Source of the DNA: an uncultured Chloroflexota bacterium
GTDB taxonomy: Bacteria > Chloroflexota > Chloroflexia > Chloroflexales > Roseiflexaceae
DNA length: 10,118 nt
Reading direction: 5' to 3'
Assembly: GCA_903871975.1 (NCBI GenBank)
Contig: CAIQIY010000328.1
Coordinates: forward strand, 1 to 10,118
The position numbers and the translations under genes were made by a program. The notes under the pieces were generated by a model that saw only the letters and a program-made list of their open reading frames with translations, did not search any database and was not told the origin of the DNA. Each line of letters opens with the position of its first letter. The stretch's first letter is position 1. Positions 1 through 6,081 of this stretch are shown piece after piece.

Positions 1-1
1 C

Positions 2-349
2 GACTATCTGCTGATGGGGCACGAGGATGCCCGGGCGGTGTTTGGTGTCGACGACGAGGCGGCGATCCTGGCGGCGGCCGGCGCGCTGGGCGCGCGCGTC
101 GTGGTGCTCAAGCGCGCCGAGCGTGGCGCGATTGCCCTGGCAGCCGGCCAGCAATACGAAGTGCCAGCACATCCGGCGCCACATGCCATCGATCCGATCG
201 GTGCAGGTGATGGGTTCGACGCCGGCTTTCTGGCAGGCATGCTGCGTGGCTACAGCGTCCCCGATGCGCTGGCACTGGGTGCACGCGTCGGCGCCGCAGC
301 CGTCGAGGCACTCGGCGACTACAACGGCTATCCGCGGATCGTGGTCTGA
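2..349 (+). CDS. PfkB-family carbohydrate kinase, C-terminal part
   Basis: This is the last 115 codons of a ribokinase/PfkB-fold sugar kinase; the reading frame is open to the left edge, so the N-terminal sugar-binding half is outside the window. The protein would phosphorylate a sugar or sugar acid with ATP in the cytoplasm. Bases 191-232 encode DPIGAGDGFDAGFL, a full match to the PfkB family signature 2, with the catalytic base Asp in GAGD and the GAG anion hole. The preceding stretch VVVLKRAERGAIAL is the usual nucleotide-side beta strand and turn. The GAGDGFDAGFLAGML form resembles 2-keto-3-deoxygluconate kinases, but fructokinase or ribokinase cannot be excluded without the N-terminus. 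The stop (347-349) lies inside the 3' end of the convergent methyltransferase gene (22-nt overlap). Family assignment is firm; substrate is not known. Confidence 0.9.
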   Translation, partial: DYLLMGHEDARAVFGVDDEAAILAAAGALGARVVVLKRAERGAIALAAGQQYEVPAHPAPHAIDPIGAGDGFDAGFLAGMLRGYSVPDALALGARVGAAAVEALGDYNGYPRIVV

Positions 350-1113
350 GCCGCTGCGTCGCGGCGGGCCACCACGATCAGATGCTCGTCGTCGTGGGGC
401 CAGGGATCGAGCGCATACGAGCCATAGAGGCATTCGATCGTGAAGCCACACCGCGCCAGCAGATGCTCGATCTCGAAGCGATGAAACCAGCGCAGCGTGA
501 AGCTGTCGCTGGTGCGCCGCACCAGGCCATCGGCGGCGACGGTATCGTAGAGGAAGGTACAGCGGATGCGCTGTGTCGCCAGGTCCGGGGATTGCACGAC
601 GAACGTCTGACGCAGGCCACCATCGGCGGTTGGATGGCTGTGCTGCAGACTGGGCAGCCCATCACGGGCCAGCAAGCCGGCGACATCCGGTTGCATCAGG
701 TCGAGGATCAGCCTGCCGCCCGGCCGGATCACGGCGTGCAGGCACTGCAACGCCGCCTGCTGGTCGGCGACGTCGAGCAGGTGCTGGAACGAGTTGAGCG
801 CGATGAATGCCAGATTGAAGCGACGTCGGCTGCGAAACGCACGCAGATCGGCGGTGATCCACTCGATCGCGTCGCCAACACCGGCGGTTGCGGCGCGCTC
901 GCGGGCGCGCGCGATCATCGCCGGCGACGAATCGACGCCGGTGAGCCGGACACCAGCCTGGGCCAGCGGCACCGTGATGCGCCCGCTGCCGCACATCGCC
1001 TCGAGCACACGGCCACCACAATGCTGTGCAAACCCGCGGTAGAGCATCAGATCATCGAGGAACCGGTCGTGCTCGTGATCATAGTGATCGGCGTGTCGCT
1101 CGTAGAACTGCAT
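328..1113 (-). CDS. class I SAM-dependent methyltransferase
   Basis: A 261-residue Rossmann-fold methyltransferase of the Methyltransf_11/25 type, presumably cytosolic. Motif I is VLEAMCGSGR (residues 36-45), followed by the ribose-binding acidic residue in GVDSS (Asp61). Motif II/III is around ITADL (86-90), motif IV is FIALNSFQHLLD (103-114), and the post-motif PGGRLILDL is at 131-139. The C-terminal beta-rich part (about 150-250) ends with FTIECLYGSYALDPW and a final strand HLIVVARR, as in small-molecule methyltransferases that modify acids, amines or quinone-like substrates. The acceptor cannot be read from sequence. Its ATG shares one base with the stop of the upstream membrane-protein gene (TGATG) and no good Shine-Dalgarno is seen, so translation is probably coupled. 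The 3' end runs 22 nt into the convergent PfkB gene. Confidence 0.9.
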   Translation of the reverse strand: MQFYERHADHYDHEHDRFLDDLMLYRGFAQHCGGRVLEAMCGSGRITVPLAQAGVRLTGVDSSPAMIARARERAATAGVGDAIEWITADLRAFRSRRRFNLAFIALNSFQHLLDVADQQAALQCLHAVIRPGGRLILDLMQPDVAGLLARDGLPSLQHSHPTADGGLRQTFVVQSPDLATQRIRCTFLYDTVAADGLVRRTSDSFTLRWFHRFEIEHLLARCGFTIECLYGSYALDPWPHDDEHLIVVARRDAAAQTTIRG

Positions 1114-1538
1114 CAGAACAGCACCAGCGCCAGCGCGACGAGGCCGGCCAGGCCGGCGATGGCCAACCCTGCGACCCAGAGGTTGACCACCGGCTCAAGG
1201 CGCGACACGGGCGGCAGCGTCACGTCGCTGCGTTCGGTCCATCGCGTGGCTGGCGGCGATCCACGCGGCTGCAGCGCATCGGGGCGCCAGGGTGCCGGCG
1301 CGATCGGCGGCGGCCCGACGGTCGGCGTCCCTTCGTCGCGGAAGGCGCGCCAGATCAGCACCGCGGCCGCCACGACGACGGCGACGGCGACGAGCAGCGG
1401 GAACACCATCGGCGGCAGGCTGACGCCGGTACCGATCCAGCCATTGAGTTGGTTGAGCAGTGGCGCGCCGAAGGCCAGCAGGACGATCAGCCAGCTCCAG
1501 TCGCGCGGGCGCCGGTCGGGAGCGCGCTCGGGCATCAT
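1113..1538 (-). CDS. three-helix membrane protein of unknown function
   Basis: I do not recognise the family. The 141-residue product has three predicted membrane segments: about 14-31 (WSWLIVLLAFGAPLLNQL), 43-66 (very Val/Ala-rich) and 117-141, ending in LALVLF at the extreme C-terminus. Between the second and third is a Pro-, Arg- and Thr-rich loop of about 50 residues (67-116). The N-terminus is basic (PERAPDRRPRD), which fits N-in topology. Two adjacent ATG codons can start it; a Shine-Dalgarno-like GAGGTG (minus strand, about 1546-1541) is 2 nt from the first ATG (1538) and 5 nt from the second (1535), so the second may be the one used. It is coupled to the downstream methyltransferase by a TGATG overlap. 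The gap to the divergent acetamidase gene is 45 nt. Confidence 0.75.
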   Translation of the reverse strand: MMPERAPDRRPRDWSWLIVLLAFGAPLLNQLNGWIGTGVSLPPMVFPLLVAVAVVVAAAVLIWRAFRDEGTPTVGPPPIAPAPWRPDALQPRGSPPATRWTERSDVTLPPVSRLEPVVNLWVAGLAIAGLAGLVALALVLF

Positions 1539-1583
1539 CTCACCTCAGCATGTCAACAGGCGACCAGTGCCACGGAGGTCCTC

Positions 1584-2501
1584 ATGACGACACATCACGT
1601 CCGGCCGGATCGGTACCACCACACGCTGGGCAGCCATCGGCCATTGGCACACATCGCCAGCGGCGACACCGTCATCACCACGACGGTGGACGCAGCCGGC
1701 CGCGATGCCGATGGCGTGGCAGTCACGCCGCGCGGCAACCCGATGACTGGCCCGTTCTTCGTCGCCGGTGCGCGGCCCGGCGATACGCTGGTGGTGGAAC
1801 TCGAGCAGCTCGAACCGAATCGCGCGACCGGCTTCAGCGGCTGGACGATCGCGCCGAACGTGCTCGAGCCGCAGCACGTGGCACAGCTGCCGGTGGCGCC
1901 GGCCGGCTGGGCTACCTGGCAGATCGATCGTGCCGCGGGGGTCGCGCAGTGTCGGCCCGAAGCCGGTGGCAAGCGCATCAGCGTCCCGCTGCGGCCGATG
2001 CTCGGGTGTTTCGGCGTCGCGCCGGCGCGCGGCCAGGCGATCTCGACGGCAACCTCGGGCGAACACGGCGGCAACATGGATTACAACGGCTTCGTCGCCG
2101 GCACGCGCGTCGCGTTCCCGGTGTTCTGCGATGGCGCCCTGTTCTTCCTCGGCGACGGCCATGCGGCCCAAGGCGATGGCGAGATCGTCGGCACCGGCAT
2201 CGAGATATCGCTCGATGTGCGCTTCACCGTTCATGTCGTGCCTGGCAAGACCATCGGCTGGCCACGGGGTGAAACTGCCGATGCCATCTTCACCGTGGGC
2301 AACGCCCGCCCGCTCGATCAGTGCGTCCAGCATGCTACCAGCGAGATGCTGGCCTGGCTGACGTCGGAGTACCGACTCACGCCGCTCGAGGCGTGCATGC
2401 TGCTGGGACAGGCCGCACGCTACGATCTGGGCAACATCTTCGACCCCGCGTACACGATGGTCTGCCGCCTGGCCCGCGCAGCGCTCACCGGCTGCCGCTG
2501 A
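1584..2501 (+). CDS. acetamidase/formamidase family amidohydrolase
   Basis: A 305-residue member of the FmdA/AmdA family (PF03069), enzymes that hydrolyse formamide, acetamide or related short amides to ammonia and the acid. The family's conserved blocks are in order: GDTVITTTVDAAG (27-39), NPMTGPFFVAGARPGDTLVVEL (begins at 52), GEHGGNMDYN (159-168) and the hallmark GDGHAAQGDGE (190-200), whose His and acidic residues belong to the conserved active-site region. The length matches the short (about 300 aa) branch rather than the about 400 aa Methylophilus FmdA form. The start is set by a strong GGAGGT at 1574-1579, 5-6 nt before ATG; the frame is open much further upstream but that part is antisense to the membrane protein. 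The released ammonia could feed the glutamine synthetase encoded further along, but nothing in the sequence links the two. The exact substrate is unknown. Confidence 0.93.
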   Translation: MTTHHVRPDRYHHTLGSHRPLAHIASGDTVITTTVDAAGRDADGVAVTPRGNPMTGPFFVAGARPGDTLVVELEQLEPNRATGFSGWTIAPNVLEPQHVAQLPVAPAGWATWQIDRAAGVAQCRPEAGGKRISVPLRPMLGCFGVAPARGQAISTATSGEHGGNMDYNGFVAGTRVAFPVFCDGALFFLGDGHAAQGDGEIVGTGIEISLDVRFTVHVVPGKTIGWPRGETADAIFTVGNARPLDQCVQHATSEMLAWLTSEYRLTPLEACMLLGQAARYDLGNIFDPAYTMVCRLARAALTGCR

Positions 2502-2509
2502 CGCCCCGC

Positions 2510-3949
2510 TCATGGCCGGCCCATCAGGCCGAGCCCGGTGAACTCGACCAGGTAGTCATGGCCGCGCGCTTCGATGCGAATCTGCTGGATGAAGCGCGCT
2601 TGCCGGATCAGGCTGTCGTCGCGCAACTCAACATCGAGCTGATACCACTGAAACAATGGCACCGGGCGATAGCGAATCTGGCCAACTTCCTCCGGCACGG
2701 CATTCGGCTGATCATCGGCGGTATACACGCAGAAGAACCGGTTCTCCTGTGGGTCGGTCGGGCTGGTCAATTTGTACACCAGCTGAATCATCATCGGGCA
2801 CTCAGAGCCAGCGATCCCGGCACGGGCGACCGTCTGCGTCAGGACGCGCACCCAACCCGTGAGGCGGAGCGATGAATACTCCGACACATCGACATCGAGG
2901 GTCTGTTCGATGCCCACGGTGAACGGGCGTGTCTGGCCGCCATCGCGGCGAAACTGGCCGATCAGCATCTGATCAGCGGCAGTACACAGATCCGGAGTTT
3001 CGGGGCGACAACCGCGAATCACGGCAAAGCGGCCGTTCATCTCCTCCGGCGCCATGTTTGGCACGTCCCAATTCCACGAGCGATGCCAGGTCAACGAACC
3101 ATCGCGATACTCGTACTGCTCATCGAACAGTGCGAAGTCGGCATCGCGGATGAGTTGCCAGGTAGCGGGAAGGACCGCGCTCACGGCACCGGCGACCGGA
3201 ATCTGGACGCGCTCATCGGCGCCGACGGATGCTTCGACGCCGGCACGGCGCACGAGCGCGCGCCCGGCGGCGCGTACGGCCACTTCGGCATACAGTGGTG
3301 CACCCCCGATCGTCGTCGGCGGCAGGCGGCCACCGAGCGTCGACGGCACATTGATGCTGTAGCTGCCGCCAGGCAGCAGTACGACACGCGTCCCGTCATC
3401 GAGATCGACGACATACTGAACGTCGGTGAATGGCTGACCGGCGGCGATATCGTAGCGCGCATAGCCAGCACTGTGGCGTAACCGCACCTCTTGGCGCTCG
3501 GTCGTCCAGGCCGACACCCGGTAGGCATCGAGCGCAAAATCACCGCCGGCGGGATGCGCAAAATAATCGACCTGCGACCCATCGGGCAGCACCAGCGATG
3601 CAACCGGGCCATAGCCGGCCTCGGGCTTGGTCGTGATACTGTCGCCCTCATTGACCGGGCTGCAGATATCGGCCTCGCCGGGGCAGGGGTCATTCTCGGC
3701 GGGCAGCCGTTCGAGGCTGGCGCCAACCAGCTGGCCCCGGCTCTGCAGTGCCACGCCGGCATTGACGTGGCTGCGCAGCAACGCACCACCGAGCGGCACG
3801 GTAGCGTCCTGGTAATGGCGATGGATCGCCAGGCCAGCCGCCAGCACGATGCCGCAGAAGACCCCAAAGAAGCCGACGATCGCCACCCAGGCACTCGCCT
3901 CGGGGCTGAGCGGCAGGCGCGAGGTTGGGGGGAGCGCAGAATCCGCCAC
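2510..3949 (-). CDS. membrane-anchored extracytoplasmic protein with FecR-like domain
   Basis: About 479 residues, function unknown. After about 19 N-terminal residues there is one membrane helix (about 20-43, WVAIVGFFGVFCGIVLAAGLAI), then a long exported part. Residues about 65-205 look FecR-like: VNEGDSITTKPEAGYG, then LVLPDGSQVDYF and repeated strand pairs ending VVLLPGGSYSINVP. The C-terminal about 215 residues are beta-strand rich (YSSLRLTGWVRVL, WYQLDVELRD, IRIEARGHDYLVEFTGLGL) and look like a jelly-roll or carbohydrate-binding module; this is inference. Six cysteines (about 89/96, 314/322, 384/407) could form disulfides outside the cell. I prefer the GTG at 3949 because AAGGGG (3961-3956) lies 6 nt before it; a TTG at 3964 overlapping the glutamine synthetase stop (TTGA) would add five residues. 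It follows that gene in one operon. Its end is 8 nt from the convergent acetamidase stop, with no terminator hairpin seen. Confidence 0.82.
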   Translation of the reverse strand: MADSALPPTSRLPLSPEASAWVAIVGFFGVFCGIVLAAGLAIHRHYQDATVPLGGALLRSHVNAGVALQSRGQLVGASLERLPAENDPCPGEADICSPVNEGDSITTKPEAGYGPVASLVLPDGSQVDYFAHPAGGDFALDAYRVSAWTTERQEVRLRHSAGYARYDIAAGQPFTDVQYVVDLDDGTRVVLLPGGSYSINVPSTLGGRLPPTTIGGAPLYAEVAVRAAGRALVRRAGVEASVGADERVQIPVAGAVSAVLPATWQLIRDADFALFDEQYEYRDGSLTWHRSWNWDVPNMAPEEMNGRFAVIRGCRPETPDLCTAADQMLIGQFRRDGGQTRPFTVGIEQTLDVDVSEYSSLRLTGWVRVLTQTVARAGIAGSECPMMIQLVYKLTSPTDPQENRFFCVYTADDQPNAVPEEVGQIRYRPVPLFQWYQLDVELRDDSLIRQARFIQQIRIEARGHDYLVEFTGLGLMGRP

Positions 3950-3955
3950 GGCGGG

Positions 3956-3961
3956 CCCCTT
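3956..3961 (-). promoter_or_regulatory. ribosome-binding site deciding GTG start at 3949
   Basis: The minus strand reads AAGGGG, then CCCGCC, then GTG GCG GAT. The 6-nt spacing suits initiation at GTG 3949, whereas the upstream TTG at 3964 would have to use weaker sequence inside the end of the glutamine synthetase gene. The motif also contains the last base of the glutamine synthetase stop codon, so the two genes are probably translationally linked either way. Confidence 0.55.
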
Positions 3962-5295
3962 CAATACACTGCCAGGTACCGCTCAAGCTCCCATTGGCTC
4001 ACCGCGGCGCCATAGTCTTGCCATTCACGCGTGCGTGCCTCGAGCAGGCGCTCGAGAATGTACGGCCCGAGCGCATCGCAGATCACCTGATCGCGCTGCA
4101 GTTCCTCCAGCGCAGTACCGAGATCGGGCGGCAGGGCGGCGACCTGGTGCGAGCGCGGATCGATCTGGAACAGGTCTTCCTCGGTCGCCGGTGGCAGTGG
4201 CAACGAGCGACGCACGCCATCGAGGCCGGCGGCGAGCATCACGGCGAATGCCAGGTACGGGTTGGCTGTTGGATCGGGGCAGCGCAGCTCGACGCGCGTC
4301 GTGTGCGGTCGGCCCGGGCTGATGCGCGGAACGCGCACCAATGCCGCCCGGTTGGTGCGCCCCCACGTCAGGTAGATCGGTGCCTCGTAGCCAGGAACCA
4401 GCCGCTTATACGAATTGACCAGCGGCGCCAGGATGGCGCTCATGCCGCGCGCATGCGCCAGCAGGCCGGCGGTGAAGTGCCGCGCGATCGGCGAGAGCTG
4501 GTAGGGATCATCGGATTGATGGAACACCGGACGGCCATCGAGTGTCGCCAGGCTCTGGTGCACATGCATCCCGTTGCCATTGAGCCCCGCGATCGGCTTG
4601 GGCATGAACGTGGCATACAGATCCAGCTGATGCGCGATCGTCTTGACGACCGTCCGCAGCGTCATGATCGCATCGGCCAGGGCCAGCGCTGGCCCGACGC
4701 GCAGATCGATCTCGTGCTGCCCCAGCGCCACCTCGTGGTGGCTGGTCTCGACGGCGATGCCGAACGTGGCGAGCGCGCGGATCATGCGACGGCGAATGCG
4801 CGTCGCGGCATCGGTCGTCGCATCGAAATAGCCGGCACGATCATGCGGCACCAGTGCCGGCCGACCATCGGCACCCATCCGCAGCAGAAAGAACTCGACT
4901 TCGGGGCTGACGCGGTAGCTGAACCCCATGCGTGCGGCATCATCGATGGCGCGGCGCAACGCGAAGCGCGGATCACCGACGAACGGCCGGCCGTCCGGGC
5001 TATAGACATCGCAGATCAGGCGCGCGGTCGAGTACCCCGTGCCCTCGTCCCAGGGAATGAGCGCGAATGTACCCGGGTCTGGCACCAGATACATGTCGTG
5101 CTCGGCGATGCGGGCAAACGCCTCGATCGCCGAGCCATCGAACCACACACCGTGATCGAGGCAATCGGGCAACTCGCCGACCGGAATCGTCACATGCTTC
5201 ATGCCACCGACGATGTCGGTGAACTGCAGGCTGACGAACTCGACTCCGGCCTCGGCAGCGGCGCGCAGAATGTCATCGGGCTGGCTGGTCATCAT
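3961..5295 (-). CDS. glnA: glutamine synthetase, class I (alpha-type)
   Basis: A 444-residue cytosolic glutamine synthetase (glutamate + NH3 + ATP to glutamine), expected to form dodecamers. Conserved elements: DGSAIEAF (53-60), the metal-binding PEVEFFLL (131-138), SHHEVALGQHEIDL (185-198), the MPKPIAGLNGNGMHVHQSL block (231-249), NSYKRLVPGYEAPIYLTWG (294-312) and the C-terminal RVELRCPDPTANPYLAFA (334-351). The length and the absence of the beta-subclass insertion point to GSI-alpha. The region matching the adenylylated Tyr loop reads EEDLFQID, without Tyr, so GlnE-type control is unlikely. Arg62 and Glu304 align with residues tied to feedback inhibition in the Bacillus enzyme. The flap-proximal segment RVPRISPGRPHTTR is about three residues longer than in Bacillus. 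Two adjacent ATGs (5295, 5292) follow AAGGAAGG (5305-5298). A gamma-glutamyl-amine ligase paralogue is the main alternative. Confidence 0.9.
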   Translation of the reverse strand: MMTSQPDDILRAAAEAGVEFVSLQFTDIVGGMKHVTIPVGELPDCLDHGVWFDGSAIEAFARIAEHDMYLVPDPGTFALIPWDEGTGYSTARLICDVYSPDGRPFVGDPRFALRRAIDDAARMGFSYRVSPEVEFFLLRMGADGRPALVPHDRAGYFDATTDAATRIRRRMIRALATFGIAVETSHHEVALGQHEIDLRVGPALALADAIMTLRTVVKTIAHQLDLYATFMPKPIAGLNGNGMHVHQSLATLDGRPVFHQSDDPYQLSPIARHFTAGLLAHARGMSAILAPLVNSYKRLVPGYEAPIYLTWGRTNRAALVRVPRISPGRPHTTRVELRCPDPTANPYLAFAVMLAAGLDGVRRSLPLPPATEEDLFQIDPRSHQVAALPPDLGTALEELQRDQVICDALGPYILERLLEARTREWQDYGAAVSQWELERYLAVY

Positions 5296-5309
5296 CGCCT
5301 TCCTTGCGG

Positions 5310-5322
5310 CGCACGGCGTGCG
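5310..5322 (-). promoter_or_regulatory. small hairpin just upstream of glnA ribosome-binding site
   Basis: The minus strand reads CGCAC-GCC-GTGCG, a perfect 5-bp stem with a 3-nt loop, ending 4 nt before the AAGGAAGG ribosome-binding site of the glutamine synthetase gene. It could modulate access to that site. A 5-bp palindrome is also expected by chance in GC-rich DNA, so this is weak. Confidence 0.25.
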
Positions 5323-5336
5323 GTCATCCGTCGATC
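5323..5336. repeat. 14-nt direct repeat, copy 1 (glnA upstream gap)
   Basis: GTCATCCGTCGATC here is repeated exactly at 5465-5478, where it forms the last codons and stop of the lipoprotein gene (read on the minus strand). Similarity continues past the core: GATCACGACT at 5341-5350 against GATCACCACT at 5490-5499, with a few-base indel between. The remainder of the 170-nt gap (5296-5465) shows no open frame of its own, no clear -10/-35 pair and no terminator. Confidence 0.6.
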
Positions 5337-5464
5337 AGCCGATCACGACTGCCACCACGCCCCGAGCACCATCACCACGCGGCCTACGCAACCGACGATG
5401 TCGGTGCATCGCAGGCTGGCCGGCACAACGCCGGGCTCGGCGGCGCACACAGCGACCACTATCC

Positions 5465-5478
5465 GTCATCCGTCGATC
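5465..5478. repeat. 14-nt direct repeat, copy 2 (3' end of lipoprotein gene)
   Basis: This copy covers the final IDG codons and the TGA stop of the lipoprotein gene (minus strand). It is identical to 5323-5336, 142 nt away, in the same orientation. It looks like the gene's 3' end was partly duplicated and copy 1 then decayed, although the match is short. Confidence 0.6.
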
Positions 5479-5885
5479 GGTCGATAGCTGATCACCACTT
5501 TCCCCGCTCGCGCATCCCACGCCTGCATCGTCAGTTCCAGTCGCCCGTTCGCGTCGCTCACCAGCGTCGTCTGGGCAGCATCGATCCGACCGCCGCGGCC
5601 AACGACCGCGAGTTCGACGCCATCGGCGCCGCGCACGACCACCGCGATGCTGCCGGAGCGTGTCTCGGCCGTTGCCTCGACCGCGTAGGCGCGATCGGCT
5701 GCGCCGGTGTCGAGCAGCTCGCGGGTGGAGCCTTGGGCGCTCACCATCACCCACGTGGTGCGCGTGCCGCCCTGCCAGGGCTCGTGGCTCGGTGCCGGCC
5801 CAGCCATCAACAGGCACCCGCCCAACAGCCAGGTGGCACACACGATCGGCAGCACGCGCAGCATGCCGCTCGTTCTGCTAGCCAT
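5466..5885 (-). CDS. small lipoprotein of unknown function
   Basis: A 139-residue product with a lipoprotein signal peptide: Arg4 and Arg10, a hydrophobic core VLPIVCATWLLGG and lipobox LGGC with the lipidated Cys at residue 24. The mature part (about 115 residues) begins LLMAGPAPSHEP. It is beta-strand rich, with alternating hydrophobics (TWVMVSAQG, SIAVVVRGADGVELAVVG, RLELTMQAWDA, GKVVISYRPIDG), suggesting a small beta-sandwich outside the membrane. I do not recognise the family. The chosen ATG (5885) overlaps the stop of the zinc-ribbon gene by 8 nt; an in-frame ATG at 5864 would still leave an intact signal peptide. The frame is open further upstream, but that part covers the zinc-ribbon gene and lacks a signal sequence. 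It is third in the ftsY operon. Its last bases are partly duplicated downstream. Confidence 0.78.
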   Translation of the reverse strand: MASRTSGMLRVLPIVCATWLLGGCLLMAGPAPSHEPWQGGTRTTWVMVSAQGSTRELLDTGAADRAYAVEATAETRSGSIAVVVRGADGVELAVVGRGGRIDAAQTTLVSDANGRLELTMQAWDARAGKVVISYRPIDG

Positions 5886-6081
5886 ACGACTCGGGCCGGC
5901 TGGCGGCGGTGAAGGTCTGCGGCGTCGGGACATGCTCAAAGCGCAATGGACGGCGCGCGGCGATGCGCAGCGTGGCACCGCAGCGCTCGTTCGCGCAGAC
6001 GACCCGCGCCTCGGCCGACACGTAGGCCTGAATCGCCAGGGGCTGCCTGCACATCGGGCATGGCGCCAGTTCGACGGTCAT
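5878..6081 (-). CDS. small zinc-ribbon protein
   Basis: A 67-residue protein with one four-cysteine zinc ribbon: CPMC at 8-11 and CANERC at 29-34, separated by 17 residues containing a short beta hairpin. The second knuckle is followed by GATLRI. A tail of about 30 residues comes next (RPLRFEHVP, then TFTAASRPESYG), ending in glycine. No catalytic residues are visible; a role as adaptor, nucleic-acid or protein binder, or carrier is possible. The layout (zinc ribbon plus short tail) is reminiscent of LysW-type amino-carrier proteins, but the LysW EDWGE terminus is absent, so that comparison is only a hint. Its ATG overlaps the ftsY stop (ATGA) and is preceded by GAGAGG. Its stop overlaps the lipoprotein start by 8 nt, so all three should be co-translated. 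Confidence 0.82.
   Translation of the reverse strand: MTVELAPCPMCRQPLAIQAYVSAEARVVCANERCGATLRIAARRPLRFEHVPTPQTFTAASRPESYG

Noticed and set aside
1551..1556. TTGACA (minus strand) in the gap between the membrane protein and acetamidase genes
   Set aside because: A perfect -35 hexamer, but only 12 nt upstream of the ATG, so any -10 would fall inside the coding sequence, where none resembles TATAAT. Treated as chance.
382..1587. Long + strand open frame (about 400 codons)
   Set aside because: It lies antisense to the methyltransferase and membrane-protein genes, whose products show clear motifs or membrane segments. Its own translation is Arg/Gln/Ala-rich without a fold, as expected for the complement of GC-rich codons.
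2502..2509. Terminator between the acetamidase and FecR-like genes
   Set aside because: Only 8 nt separate the two stops; nearby GGCC palindromes are short and without T-runs.
3925..5487. Long + strand open frame (520 codons) opposite glnA
   Set aside because: The opposite strand is an intact glutamine synthetase with all motifs; this frame's protein is low-complexity Arg/Gly/His-rich and has no recognisable domain.
5886..5978. Longer start for the lipoprotein at 5978
   Set aside because: It would cover the zinc-ribbon gene's 3' half and bury the signal peptide about 30 residues in, destroying lipoprotein export.
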